The notes: generated by a model from the letters alone, not told the origin. A stretch of DNA of 64,000 bases from Hymenobacter taeanensis (GCF_013137895.1 NZ_CP053538.1:3999001-4063000), one strand, 5' to 3'. Counted from the first letter of the stretch, positions 26,569 through 36,176 are shown. Numbers and translations: made by a program.

Positions 26569-27968
26569 ATGCGCATTTCTTCCCTTTGCCGCAGTGTACT
26601 GCTGGCGGCCATGTTGCCGGCCGTGCCGCTGGTGGCTACGGCCCAGTCGGCCCGCATCAACACCATTGATTCACTCAACATCCGTAAAATCTACGATGAG
26701 GCCCTGGCCCACGGGCAAAGCTATGCTAACCTCAGGGAGCTTACGGGCACCATTGGGGGGCGCCTGAGTGGCTCGCCCGAGGCCGAAAAGGCAGTGCAGT
26801 GGGGGAAAGCCACTATGGAGAAAATGGGCCTCGACCGGGTGTACCTGCAGGAGGTAATGGTGCCTCACTGGGTGCGTGGCGCGAAGGAAAAAGCGCAGGC
26901 GCGCGGGGCCAAAGGCAAGGGCATAATGCTTAACGTGTGCGCCCTGGGTGGCTCTGTGGGTACCAATGGCAAGCTCAAGGCGCAGGTTATAGAAGTGCAA
27001 AGCATGCAGGAGCTGGCTGCGCTGCCAGCTGACCAGGTTAAGGGCAAATTTGTGTTTTTTAATCGGCCCATGAACCCGCTGTATATTGAAACGGGCCGGG
27101 CCTACGGAGAGGCCGGCGACCAGCGCCGGAGCGGAGCCGCCGAAGCGGCCAAGCGCGGAGCAGTAGGTGCGCTCGTACGCAGTCTGTCCCTGGCCCACGA
27201 CGATTTCCCGCACACCGGTACTATGCGCTATGAGGATGGCGTAACTCAGGTGCCGGCCGCTGCCCTGAGCACCAACGGTGCCGATGAGCTTAGCCAACTG
27301 CTGAAAGCCGATAAAACGCTGACGGTAGAGCTGGAAATGAGCTGCCAGACCCTACCCGAGGTAAAAAGCTATAATGTGGTAGGAGAGATAAAGGGTACTA
27401 AGTACCCCGATGAAATAATTACCGTGGGCGGCCACCTCGACTCCTGGGACCTGGCCCAGGGCGCCCACGACGATGGCACTGGCTGCGTGCAGAGCATGGA
27501 GGTGCTACGCCTATTGAAAGCTAGTGGCCTACGCCCTGAACGAACGGTAAGAGCGGTGCTGTTTATGAATGAAGAGAACGGCACCCGCGGTGGTAATAAG
27601 TATGCGGAGCTGGCAAAGAGCGCCGGGGAGAAGCACTTGGCCGCTATGGAATCGGATGGGGGGGCTTTACGCCGCGTGGCTTCAACATTGAGGCCGATGC
27701 CGCTACTGTACGCAAAGTGCAGCAGTGGGAGCCCCTTTTCGTGCCGTACGGTAGCGGTGAGTTTACGCCCGGTCACGCCGGCACCGATATCGGCCCCCTG
27801 AAGAGCCAGGCCAAAGCCCTCATCGGCTATGAATGCGACTCTCAGCGGTACTTTGATATTCACCACACCGCCGCCGATACCTTTGATAAAGTAAACCGTC
27901 GGGAACTGGAGCTAGGGGGCGCCAGTATGGCTTCTCTGATTTATCTGATCAGCAAATACGGGCTCTAG
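26569..27968 (+). pseudogene. exported M28 metallopeptidase gene broken by a one-base shift in a G7 run
   Basis: Signal peptide from ATG 26569 (MRISSLCRSVLLAAML to ATAQS). A PA-like insert follows, then the M28 zinc core: GGHLDSWD, AHDDGTG, NEENGTRGG and MESDGG. At the run of seven G (27658-27664) the frame is lost and ends about 45 codons later. Adding one G restores GFTPRGFNIEADAA and the rest to 27968, including YFDIHHTAADTFD with the last zinc ligand. The restored protein would have about 466 residues, a normal length for this exported aminopeptidase/carboxypeptidase Q-like group. As read, the product lacks a metal ligand and should be inactive. A base-calling error in the homopolymer is as likely as a mutation. 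Confidence 0.85.
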
Positions 27969-27992
27969 GCCAGTAGATTACGGCTGCCCGCA

Positions 27993-28072
27993 GCCAGAAA
28001 CACGAAGCGCTGCTACCACTTTCAATTCCTTGTCAGGGGTTGGAGGTGATAGTAGCGCTTCGTGTTTCTGGC
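27993..28072. repeat. palindromic intergenic repeat (AGCGCT family), second copy
   Basis: Nineteen-base perfect arms: GCCAGAAACACGAAGCGCT (27993-28011) and its complement at 28054-28072, with weaker inner pairing. It shares words and layout with 18605-18704. Confidence 0.65.
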
Positions 28073-28133
28073 GTATCTAACCAGCATATTACTGCGTAAG
28101 TAACCCAACTCTTAAGAGTGGTTGCAAGAGTAT

Positions 28134-28679
28134 ATGGATTTGTATTTGGTAGCTGTGCTTCCTCCTGAACCCGTGCTAGGCCAGGTGTGGGCCTTGAAAC
28201 AAGAGGTGCATGAGCGCACTGGAAGCCGTAATGCTATCCGGCTGCCTCCGCATATTACCCTCATTCCGCCTACTCGCCAGGCTACCGGGTTTGAGGCTCA
28301 GGCCACGGCGGTCTTATCAGAATTTGCCAGGAACCACTCACCATGTAATGTCGGCCTCCATAATTTTTCCTGGTTTGGGACGCGTACCCTGTTTGTTAGG
28401 GTGGTTGAAACACAGCAACTCTTAGTGCTACACGCCGCTTTGCAAACGTGGTGCAGTGAGCAATTGCCCACCATTACGCCTGAAAAAAGGTCCTTTACGC
28501 CCCACATGACGCTTGCAACCCGTGATTTGCCGCCAGCCGCAGTGCCCGCGTTACAAGAAGAATTTAGCCGCCGTGAATATCAAGCTGCCTTTCTAATAAA
28601 AGAGCTTTATTTATTTAAGCATAACGGTCAAAATTGGGAAAATATAGAGCAATTCCCGTTAGACTATGTAGCTGGCTAG
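28134..28679 (+). CDS. 2H phosphoesterase (2'-5' RNA ligase / LigT-like)
   Basis: 181 residues from ATG 28134 (MDLYLVAVLPP); a TTG four codons earlier is the alternative. Two HxT motifs define the 2H fold: PHITLIPP near residue 42 and PHMTLATR near 122, about 80 residues apart as expected. Such enzymes act on 2',3'-cyclic phosphate or 2'-5' linkages in RNA or small nucleotides; the true substrate of this bacterial group is often unknown. It is cytoplasmic with no signal peptide. A bidirectional terminator separates it from the convergent small gene. Confidence 0.85.
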   Translation: MDLYLVAVLPPEPVLGQVWALKQEVHERTGSRNAIRLPPHITLIPPTRQATGFEAQATAVLSEFARNHSPCNVGLHNFSWFGTRTLFVRVVETQQLLVLHAALQTWCSEQLPTITPEKRSFTPHMTLATRDLPPAAVPALQEEFSRREYQAAFLIKELYLFKHNGQNWENIEQFPLDYVAG

Positions 28680-28726
28680 TATAAAGAAAGCCCGGTAAGC
28701 GAATAGCTTACCGGGCTTTCTTTATA
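28680..28726. terminator. bidirectional terminator between convergent genes
   Basis: AAAGAAAGCCCGGTAAGC faces GCTTACCGGGCTTTCTTT with a five-base loop; about 20 perfect base pairs with A/T tails on both sides. Confidence 0.85.
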
Positions 28727-28742
28727 AGTAATGCTTAATTAT

Positions 28743-28976
28743 TTAAGCAGGGTTTTCGCTTTTTCTCGGACGGCCGGGGCGCTTGCCAGTGGCAGAAACG
28801 GCACGTGGCTTGCGCTCTTTACGCTCAGGCTTAAAACCGGGCTCCAACATCGTGTTAACTTCTGCAATAAGTTCGGCCACTTTCGTCATGTTCTTCCGAA
28901 TCTGGCTGATTACATATTCGTTTTCTTCTGCACTAGCCAAAATTTGCTGGAGCTTATTGAGGTCGGGAGCGGCCAT
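28743..28976 (-). CDS. small protein with AT-hook-like tail
   Basis: 77 residues. The N-terminal 45 form a likely amphipathic helix or coiled coil (LNKLQQILASAEENEYVISQ). The C terminus is strongly basic and ends with GKRPGRPRK, a match to the AT-hook core (R-G/P-R-P) that binds the minor groove of AT-rich DNA. This suggests a small nucleoid-associated or regulatory DNA-binding protein that may dimerise through the helix. I know no named family. The gene borders a 900-base AT-rich gene-free region to its 5' side, which holds its promoter. Confidence 0.7.
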   Translation of the reverse strand: MAAPDLNKLQQILASAEENEYVISQIRKNMTKVAELIAEVNTMLEPGFKPERKERKPRAVSATGKRPGRPRKSENPA

Positions 28977-29920
28977 GTTAGTGTTTATTTAGAGTAAATG
29001 ATTTTCAAAGGTGTAATAAAAACGCACGTTAGACAAATAATGTTTGGTTGAATTGGGAATACTTAGGAATGCCTGATTTTGGGAAAGCTCGCGGCCTAAT
29101 TGGTGTGATGCATCAATAAGCTTATCCAAATTTTTAAATGCTCAACGTACGTTAGGTGCACACAATAATGCAGTGTAGTACTTGTAAATGTTTTAAGTAG
29201 TTGATAGTCAATGATAAAACTAGTAAACATATCCCCTTCTCTTATCCTGAAATGTTAACTTTACAACCGACACAGGGTAAGGGTGCTGCTACATTTTTAT
29301 TCCGCCTAACTTCAGTAGGGATGAGAACAGCTTGGGTAAACTGTTTAGCTAATTAACATGAAGCTAACCGCCCATTAAAAGATAAGTGTATAAATAATTT
29401 ATTCGCTTACCACATGGGAAACGAGTGCGTGAATAGCTCCTAGATCAGTGATATGCTAGCTATGAGATTGATTATGACTATCATCAATACAGGAAAATTA
29501 GGAGTGGTATCTTCACTTTGCTAAGCCCTTGTATTTAATATGGTAAAGCTGTTGGAAGTAAAAGCACTACGTTTTAAAGCTCATTAGATAAAGAACTAGT
29601 TTCTGTTAAGAAAAAAGTGGTGTTCTTGCTTGTAGAACGTATGTACATGAGTAGTGCAAGTGGAAAATCAATAGTCATACTCCTTAATGCCTTAAAACCT
29701 TACAAGGCCTTAGGAATGATGACATTTAGCCAATTACCGTTATTGATACTACTGCGATATTTTCACAGTGCGCTCTTCAGATAATCGTGAAAAATGCACA
29801 TAAGAGAAGCTGAGTTTACGTGTTTAGCTGACGCCTTTTGAGTTAGCCTAGCCTAACAGTTATATAGGGTCTGGAACATGCATAATGACGGCAATTCTCT
29901 GTGCCAACAAGCATTTGCCG
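28977..29920. other. AT-rich gene-free region of about 950 bases
   Basis: The longest stretch without a supported gene in the window. It is clearly more AT-rich than its surroundings and has stops in all frames. It contains no clear hairpin with T run, no tRNA and no long repeat. It holds the promoters of the AT-hook-like gene (leftward) and, at TACCTTGG about 29921-29928, the S8 gene (rightward). It could be the decayed remains of a lost gene or a regulatory spacer. Confidence 0.5.
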
Positions 29921-29964
29921 TACCTTGGGAGACAATTGTAGAGTGTACCCTTAGTCTTTTTCCC

Positions 29965-31752
29965 TTGCACCGGTCTTCGCTTACTTCTGCTGTGTGGCGG
30001 TTGCTGCTGAGTAGCACGCTGTTGGTAGCGGGGCGTACTGCAACCGCGCAATCCGCCGCCGTAACCAAGGCACCTGACCCAGGCCAGTATTGGGTCGTAT
30101 TCACGGATAAAGCAGGCCAGCGGTTTTCGCCAGATCAGTACTTCAGCCCCCAGGCCCAGGCACGGCGACAACGGCAGCACCTGCCCGCCTTCGACAGCAC
30201 TGATTTTCCTGTCCGTCCGGATTATGTGGCCCGCGTGCAGGAGCAAGTGGGAGCTCCACAGTTCGTGAGCCGTTGGTTTAATGCAGTAGCGTGCCGCGCT
30301 ACTCCCGCTCAGGCGGCCAAACTGCGCCAGTTGCCTGGTGTGCGTACAGTTGAGGCGCTGCCAGAAGCCGCGCTGCTCCCCGCCGCCCGCACAACCGAGC
30401 TGGCTGGTGGCTCCATGAACCTCTCGGCTACTGACCGGCAACTGGCCCGTCGGCAGACGGAAAGCTTGGGAGGACGGGAGTTTCAGCGGGCTCGTCTCTC
30501 GGGGCAGGGCGTGCGAATTGCAATTTTTGATGTAGGCTTCAATGGGGCAGATCAGCACGTGAGTTTTGCCCATCTGCGGAAGCGGAAAGCCATTGTTGAG
30601 ACCTACGACTTTCTCAAGCACACCCCCCATGTTTATCAGGGTGGTTCGCATGGTACCGAAGTACTGTCCTGCATTGCCGGCCGCCTGCCCGACAGTACGT
30701 ACCTAGGCCTGGCCCCGCAAGCAGAGTTTCTGCTGGCCCGTACCGAGCAAATGTACCGGGAGCGGTACGCTGAGGAACTGGCCTGGCTGGCCGCAGCGGA
30801 ATGGGCCGACCGTAATGGTGCCGATATCATCAACTCTTCCTTGGGTTACACCACCCGGCGGTACTTTCCGGAGCAAATGAACGGCCGCACCAGCTTGGTT
30901 GCCCGGGCCGCTGAGCTTGCAGTGCGTAAGGGTATTCTGGTGGTGAATGCGGCCGGTAATGATGGGGATGATGCGCAGTGGCGCACCGTAGGCACCCCCG
31001 CCGACGGCGACTCCGTATTGGCTGTGGGCGGCATTGACCCTGACACCTATCTGCATATTGATTTTAGCAGCTATGGGCCTACGGCCGATAAGCGCTTGAA
31101 GCCTAACGTGGCGGCCTTCGGAACGGTGATGGCAGCGGCTCCGGGCGGGTATGTACGTACTCAGGGCACCTCCTTCTCCAGTCCGCTCATGGCGGGCTTT
31201 GCCGCCTGTGTGTTGCAGCAGCAGCGCGACTTGCCCGTTATGACCTTATTTCAGAAAATTCAGAGTTCCGGCAGCCTCTTTCCATACTTCGATTACGCTC
31301 ATGGCTACGGGATGCCCCAGGCGGCCTATTTCACCCAGAGCACACCGAATGCAATAGCTCCGTCCTTCGACTTTGTTCGTCAGGATTCTACCGTGGCTAT
31401 TATTATCCGGCCTGAAGCTGCCTTCATCCCCGCCCGTACTCTACCTCTCTACGCAGACTCCATTGGGGCTGTAACGCCCAACGGCTCCGATGCGCCTCCC
31501 GTGGCCAAGCTAGGCCAGGAGGCTTCTCACCAGCCAGAACCCTCCTTGCCTAATCAGGAGCCGGTAGTGGGCCCCGTGCCGCCCGATTACTTGTACTGGC
31601 AAATATTGGACGCAAACGGGGTAGTGCGGCGTTACCAAGTGCTTGAGGTAACCCAGCGTGCCGTGCTACGGGTGCCGCTAGAGCGGCTGCGGCCAGGTGA
31701 TGTGCTGCGCGTGCACTACCGTGGTTTCACTCAAGCGTATTCTGCCTCATGA
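29965..31752 (+). CDS. exported S8 subtilisin-like serine protease
   Basis: About 595 residues if started at TTG 29965, which gives a standard signal peptide (HRSSLTSAVWRLLLSSTLL, cut after ATAQS). ATG 29878 opens the frame but a TACCTTGG promoter box at about 29921 lies between, and GTG 29992 is also possible. After a propeptide-like region (YWVVFTDKAGQRFSPD) the S8 domain holds the catalytic triad: Asp in IAIFDVGFNGA, His in GGSHGTEV, Ser in GTSFSSPLMAG, plus the oxyanion Asn in NAAGNDGDD. The C-terminal 170 residues are an unassigned beta-rich domain without a T9SS signature. The next gene overlaps the stop by four bases (ATGA), so the two are co-translated. Confidence 0.9.
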   Translation: MHRSSLTSAVWRLLLSSTLLVAGRTATAQSAAVTKAPDPGQYWVVFTDKAGQRFSPDQYFSPQAQARRQRQHLPAFDSTDFPVRPDYVARVQEQVGAPQFVSRWFNAVACRATPAQAAKLRQLPGVRTVEALPEAALLPAARTTELAGGSMNLSATDRQLARRQTESLGGREFQRARLSGQGVRIAIFDVGFNGADQHVSFAHLRKRKAIVETYDFLKHTPHVYQGGSHGTEVLSCIAGRLPDSTYLGLAPQAEFLLARTEQMYRERYAEELAWLAAAEWADRNGADIINSSLGYTTRRYFPEQMNGRTSLVARAAELAVRKGILVVNAAGNDGDDAQWRTVGTPADGDSVLAVGGIDPDTYLHIDFSSYGPTADKRLKPNVAAFGTVMAAAPGGYVRTQGTSFSSPLMAGFAACVLQQQRDLPVMTLFQKIQSSGSLFPYFDYAHGYGMPQAAYFTQSTPNAIAPSFDFVRQDSTVAIIIRPEAAFIPARTLPLYADSIGAVTPNGSDAPPVAKLGQEASHQPEPSLPNQEPVVGPVPPDYLYWQILDANGVVRRYQVLEVTQRAVLRVPLERLRPGDVLRVHYRGFTQAYSAS

Positions 31753-32474
31753 GGTTTTCATCGGTTGCCCTCGCCTCCACCTTGTTGCTAGGGCTTTGTG
31801 GGGCTCACCGTAGCCTGGCGCAGCGGGTGCTGCTCAGGTCAACTACCAGCCGCGATACTGTGCGAGCAACCTACGGGCCTAACCGCGCATTTTTTCGCCA
31901 CCTATACGTGGGGTATGCTCCCGTAGTAGGTGCGGCTAACGGCCCCGGGGCTGAGCTGCGACCATTTAAGTCGGGGGAGTATTTTTTGGGCCTGCGGCAC
32001 AAGTATCGGTTATCTAACAGCCTGGCAACCGGGTTTGACGTTCGGTATACCCGGCTCACGTATGCATTAGCACAAACCACTGATAAGGTACTACCATCTT
32101 CGGCCCAGCACTATTCTGAGGCCCTGGCTTTGCATGAAGTGCTAGCTGAGCCGTACGTGCGCTTTAATGTTGGGCGCAGGGGCAACGTGGTAGGCCACTA
32201 CCTAGACGTAACCGGTTGGGCAGGTTGGGTGGCAGGCACCGTGCACACGTACGAAGACCGCCAGGGGGTAACAGGTGCCGCGCGCGTCGTGGTGCATGAA
32301 CGGGGCCTGTCTTACATGCGTCGGTGGCCCGCTGGAGTAGGGGCAAGAGTGGGCTCTAACCGCTACGCGGCTGTTGTTCGCTACCGTTTAACCGATACCT
32401 TTACTGAAACAGCACCGGCCAACTACCCTGAGCTGCCAAGGTGGACTATCGGAATTGAGCTTGGTCTGTTTTGA
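31749..32474 (+). CDS. exported protein, probable outer-membrane beta barrel
   Basis: 241 residues with a signal peptide (MRFSSVALASTLLLGLCGAH to SLAQ). The rest alternates polar and hydrophobic residues in short strands (EYFLGLRHKYRLSNSLATGF, YAAVVRYRL) and ends in an aromatic-rich strand finishing IELGLF, typical of outer-membrane beta barrels that end in Phe. The start overlaps the S8 protease stop (ATGA). It may help display or export the protease, but this is only inferred from the coupling. No named family recognised. Confidence 0.7.
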   Translation: MRFSSVALASTLLLGLCGAHRSLAQRVLLRSTTSRDTVRATYGPNRAFFRHLYVGYAPVVGAANGPGAELRPFKSGEYFLGLRHKYRLSNSLATGFDVRYTRLTYALAQTTDKVLPSSAQHYSEALALHEVLAEPYVRFNVGRRGNVVGHYLDVTGWAGWVAGTVHTYEDRQGVTGAARVVVHERGLSYMRRWPAGVGARVGSNRYAAVVRYRLTDTFTETAPANYPELPRWTIGIELGLF

Positions 32475-32804
32475 TTCGGCTAAGCTGCTGTAGCAAATCC
32501 TTGTGTAAGTAAGTGATACTGTGCGAAAAAGCGCTGATTTACTAGAAATGTTAAACCAGGCAAGATCAAATAAGCGTAAAAAGCGGTGAAAGGCTCTTTT
32601 GTTCAGGTCAGGTTTTCATGGCCTGTGGTTCATTGGCAACGTTGCTGATGCTGTTGTAGCCGGTTTTACTGGCGTATAGCTAACTAGGTCACGTAGTTAT
32701 TCACAACTCCTTTCATATAATACTGGCTAGCCCTCCCGGCTATCCGCCTATCTGTCGGGAGGATTCGTATTTTGGCGAATTGAACGATGGTTGATTTCCT
32801 TCAC
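32475..32804. other. intergenic region with one hairpin
   Basis: No gene seen. CCTCCCG (32732-32738) and CGGGAGG (32756-32762) form a hairpin just before TATTTTGG (about 32769-32776), a probable -7 box for the following lipoprotein gene. Confidence 0.45.
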
Positions 32805-33407
32805 ATGAAAAAGTATATACTCCCTGTAGCTTGCGCTTTTCTACTGGTGCAAACTACCTCCTGCATCAACACGGAGCGCGAAGTGGGGACTTCCAAAAAT
32901 GCCCAAAAGGTATTTACACCCACACCTGAAGGTAGCCGCGCCCGCCTAACGGAGCGCAGCGTACTCCGGACGGTAAATGCATCGCACTACTTCTCTAACA
33001 CCAAAACCAAAGACAACTTTGTATTGCAGCTGCGCGGCACCAAGATTGCCACGGCTCAGGCTAATTTTATCATTCTAAGCAGCAAAGGTGACACCTTACG
33101 CAAAGAGGTAATGCCCGCTTCTGCCCTGATCAATGAGCGTGACTTAACTGATCCGGCCGTAGCAACTACGCGCGATAAGGAAATTGCCATTCTGCAAGGC
33201 ATGAATACTTTCTTCCGCGACGACCGTTTTGTGCAGCCCGCCATCCCAAAAACGTCGGTGCAACCACAAAACGTGGATGTCCTCTCCTGGAGCTCTGTGA
33301 AGGATGATAATAAGGCCGTTGGCTTTGACTATATAGGGTCTGGCGGGCGTGAGCGGCGCTTAGCATACTCCAAAAAGCTCAGCAAAGCCGTAGTTATTGC
33401 CGAGTAA
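32805..33407 (+). CDS. predicted lipoprotein of unknown function
   Basis: 200 residues from ATG 32805 (MKKYILPVACAFLLVQTTSC), which gives a lipoprotein signal peptide with Cys at residue 20; the upstream ATG at 32787 is less likely. The mature part has two predicted strands and helices (ANFIILSSKGDTLRKEVMP, FFRDDRFVQPAIP). No family is recognised. It should be anchored in the periplasm or outer membrane. It is a single gene with a strong terminator. Confidence 0.75.
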   Translation: MKKYILPVACAFLLVQTTSCINTEREVGTSKNAQKVFTPTPEGSRARLTERSVLRTVNASHYFSNTKTKDNFVLQLRGTKIATAQANFIILSSKGDTLRKEVMPASALINERDLTDPAVATTRDKEIAILQGMNTFFRDDRFVQPAIPKTSVQPQNVDVLSWSSVKDDNKAVGFDYIGSGGRERRLAYSKKLSKAVVIAE

Positions 33408-33432
33408 AGGCCAAATTTCTTTAGCTGTCCTT

Positions 33433-33476
33433 GCATACAAAAGGCCCGACTAAGAATAGTCGGGCCTTTTGTATGC
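33433..33476 (+). terminator. terminator with 20-bp perfect stem
   Basis: Arms 33433-33452 and 33457-33476 are perfect complements around the loop AGAA. The outer part (CATACAAAAGG) matches the terminator at 760-808. Confidence 0.9.
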
Positions 33477-33698
33477 TACTAACGTTGGGTATGCGCAAAA
33501 AACGCGGTGCAACCTTCCTGAGAAGGCTACACTGCGTTGTACTCCAATCACCGTACCAAACGTAGCGGTGGGTGCATGAACAAAGCATGAAGCGCGCTAG
33601 TGGCCTACCTTCTGCTGTAAGTCAAGTAATGGTGTAATGCTTGCCTACTTCAGAATACTATGCCATGTTTGGTAGTGGCAGCCCTAAAATAGCCTGGC

Positions 33699-35036
33699 TT
33701 ATGAAGCCGTGGGAGCCAGCCACCCTACGCGGCCATTTGTGCGTCGTACCAGGCGGTACCCTGCAAACTCACCCAGCACAGCCACCGTGGCCTTAGCGGG
33801 TACCGAGTCAAGGGTTTGGGCATTAGGTTGCGGCAGGGCAAACAAATCAGTGGCTACGGCCAATGACTCGCGCCGTAATGGCTCGGCCTTAAGCACCGTG
33901 CGCGCCGGTACAAAGCCAGTGCGGCCCGTGGGCAGCTGCACCCGTAGCCAGTCAGTGGTTACGCCTAACACCAGCAGGGGGGTGGGTTTGGCCGTGGTGC
34001 CAACTGTTTTGCTTTTGGCAGCCGGACTACGGTGCAGCGCCAGCTTGGCCTCCTTGGCGCGCACCCACTGGCCTAGGCGCTCCGGAGCGACACGCGGCGC
34101 AGGGGGCAGCGCATCAGCTCTTCGCACAAACGGGAAAGGGTCAACGGCACCGGAACCACTGCGGTACACCCCAAAATGCAGGTGCGGGTTGGTGGTGCGA
34201 GCATTGCCGGTGTTACCCACCAGGCCTAGCGTATCGCCAATGCGCACCTGCTGGCCTGGTTGCACCAGTTGTTTATCAAGGTGGGCGTAATACAGGTGTT
34301 GCCCGTGCTCATTATCTGCCAGCCAAACCACCAGGCCCCCAAGGTTGGTCTCGTTGACGCGTGTAATGAAGCCATTGGCGGCAGCAATGGCTGGGGTGCC
34401 TCGCTTGGCGAAAATATCAATTCCCTCGTGACGGCGGGCCCCACCATCACGGTCGGAACCCCAGAAGCTGCCTACGGCTGCATCATTCTTGCCCCGGACC
34501 GGGAAGCTCAGGCTAGGCTCTCGTTGCACGCGTAGTGTATACCGGCCGGCCCGCAGCAACTCCGGCTGCACGCGCAATACGTGCTGCTGGTCGTTGCTGG
34601 CGGTGTACCGGAACGATAGATCGGTGGTATCGGCTGAGGCCAGCAGCGTAGGTTTGGCCTGGGCAGGATGGAGTTCGAAGGCATCAAGAAACACACGGGC
34701 ATCGGTGCCGGGGGCCAGCTTGAGGCTCACGTGAATGGTTTCGCCACTCCTGACTTTGTACCGGTAGCCCACGGCCGTGGCGCGGTCGGCGGGGAAGAAG
34801 CCGCTTTCCTGGAAAGGCAGTGTGATGGTCAGGGAGTCGTGCAAGGCCTGCTCGGCAGCACGCAACCAGTCTCTGCCCAGGGCAGTTTCATCCAGGCGTG
34901 CCTGCCGCAGCCGGCGGGCGTATTCCTCGTGAGGCGTTGATTTCTGGAATATACCCTGCAGCGTCTGACTCTGGCTACAGGCGGTAAGAAATAATACAAG
35001 AACTACGGCAGGCAGGGCACGAAGGCGGTGCAGCAT
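33699..35036 (-). CDS. M23 (LytM) peptidase lipoprotein with SH3 domain
   Basis: 445 residues. The lipobox is LVLFLTACSQ. The LytM domain holds the zinc site: HEGIDIFAKRGTPAI (first His and Asp), YYAHLDKQ, and the HxH motif in NPHLHFGVYR. It should cut peptide cross-links in peptidoglycan, or, if it lacks activity, act as an amidase activator; here the metal ligands are all present. The C terminus is a bacterial SH3-like domain (VGTTAKPTPLLVLGVTTDWL, later RTNGRVGWL) that can bind cell wall. It is a single gene facing the HMG-CoA lyase gene across about 190 bases. Confidence 0.92.
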   Translation of the reverse strand: MLHRLRALPAVVLVLFLTACSQSQTLQGIFQKSTPHEEYARRLRQARLDETALGRDWLRAAEQALHDSLTITLPFQESGFFPADRATAVGYRYKVRSGETIHVSLKLAPGTDARVFLDAFELHPAQAKPTLLASADTTDLSFRYTASNDQQHVLRVQPELLRAGRYTLRVQREPSLSFPVRGKNDAAVGSFWGSDRDGGARRHEGIDIFAKRGTPAIAAANGFITRVNETNLGGLVVWLADNEHGQHLYYAHLDKQLVQPGQQVRIGDTLGLVGNTGNARTTNPHLHFGVYRSGSGAVDPFPFVRRADALPPAPRVAPERLGQWVRAKEAKLALHRSPAAKSKTVGTTAKPTPLLVLGVTTDWLRVQLPTGRTGFVPARTVLKAEPLRRESLAVATDLFALPQPNAQTLDSVPAKATVAVLGEFAGYRLVRRTNGRVGWLAPTAS

Positions 35037-35226
35037 GGAAGAGGATCAGGCGATGGTAGATAAGTAATAAGATAAACCCCCGCCGCCGCGTAGTAGTTCG
35101 GTCTGGATTGCTTCCATCATCTGTTGCTCAGCTGCTGTTGGCCTCCCTAGGCATATGGTATAGCTTGGCCGCAGAACAGTCGGCAGCCACCACTACCTTT
35201 ACGCTCCCAAGCAAGCCCCACCTTCC

Positions 35227-36084
35227 ATGCTCCACCTCACCGAATGCCCCCGCGATGCCATGCAGGGCTGGCCTACGTTCATACCCACCGCCGATAAAAT
35301 TGCCTATCTCAATGCACTGCTGCGGGTAGGCTTTCAAACCCTCGACTTTGGCTCCTTTGTGTCGCCGAAGGCTATTCCGCAGCTTGCCGACACGGCCGAA
35401 GTGCTCGACGGGCTGGATCTAGGCCAGTCGGGCACGCATTTGCTGGCCATTGTGGCTAATCTGCGCGGAGCCGAAACCGCCGCCCAGCACCCCCAAATAC
35501 GGTACATCGGCTTTCCATTGTCGGTGTCTGAAACCTTTCAGCAGCGAAACACCAACAAGAGCATCGCCCAGGCCTTCGATGATGTAGCGCGGATGCAGGA
35601 ACTGTGCGCCCGCACTGGGCAGGAGCAGGTGGTATACCTGAGCATGGGCTTCGGCAACCCCTACGGCGACCCGTGGAGCCCCGGTGTACTGGGAGAGTTC
35701 ACCCAGAAACTTGATGCGCTGGGCGTGTCTATTGTGGCGCTTTCTGATACCATTGGCGCCTCTACGCCTGCTACCATCAGTCCTGCCTTCCGGGAGCTGA
35801 CGGCGGCCTTCCCGAACATCCGATTTGGTGCTCACCTGCACACTACCCCTGATAGCTGGCAGGAGAAAGTGCAGGCCGCTTATGAATCTGGCTGCCGCCA
35901 CTTTGACGGTGCCCTGGGCGGCTATGGCGGCTGCCCTATGGCCGCTGACCAGCTGACCGGCAATATGCCCACCGAGCGCCTACTGGAGTTTGGCGTGACA
36001 GTGGAAGAGGAGCCCATTCTCAATTTAGAAGCTCTCACTGATGCCCTGGAGTGGAATCAGCGGATTTTTGCTGGGCATTACTAG
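35227..36084 (+). CDS. hydroxymethylglutaryl-CoA lyase
   Basis: 285 residues. It splits HMG-CoA into acetyl-CoA and acetoacetate in leucine breakdown. The HMGL-like TIM barrel is clear: ECPRDAMQGW (the substrate/metal-binding R-D pair), LDFGSFVSPKAIPQL, LSDTIGASTP, GAHLHTTPD (metal-binding His pair) and GGYGGCPMA with the catalytic loop Cys. Length is close to the family's 300. TACCTTTA about 35195 may be its -7 box. Other leucine pathway genes are not adjacent. Confidence 0.93.
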   Translation: MLHLTECPRDAMQGWPTFIPTADKIAYLNALLRVGFQTLDFGSFVSPKAIPQLADTAEVLDGLDLGQSGTHLLAIVANLRGAETAAQHPQIRYIGFPLSVSETFQQRNTNKSIAQAFDDVARMQELCARTGQEQVVYLSMGFGNPYGDPWSPGVLGEFTQKLDALGVSIVALSDTIGASTPATISPAFRELTAAFPNIRFGAHLHTTPDSWQEKVQAAYESGCRHFDGALGGYGGCPMAADQLTGNMPTERLLEFGVTVEEEPILNLEALTDALEWNQRIFAGHY

Positions 36085-36176
36085 CCTAATTAGTGGGAAG
36101 AGCACTTGTAATAAGTGGCAACTAGTGAGTACTACTTGGCATGAATAGCCTCGATTTAGCGTGAATTTTGACGCGA

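Noticed and set aside
33499..33534. Hairpin CGCGGTG...CACTGCG between a lipoprotein gene and the M23 gene
   Set aside because: Imperfect, without T run or repeat partner; not enough to call an RNA or terminator.
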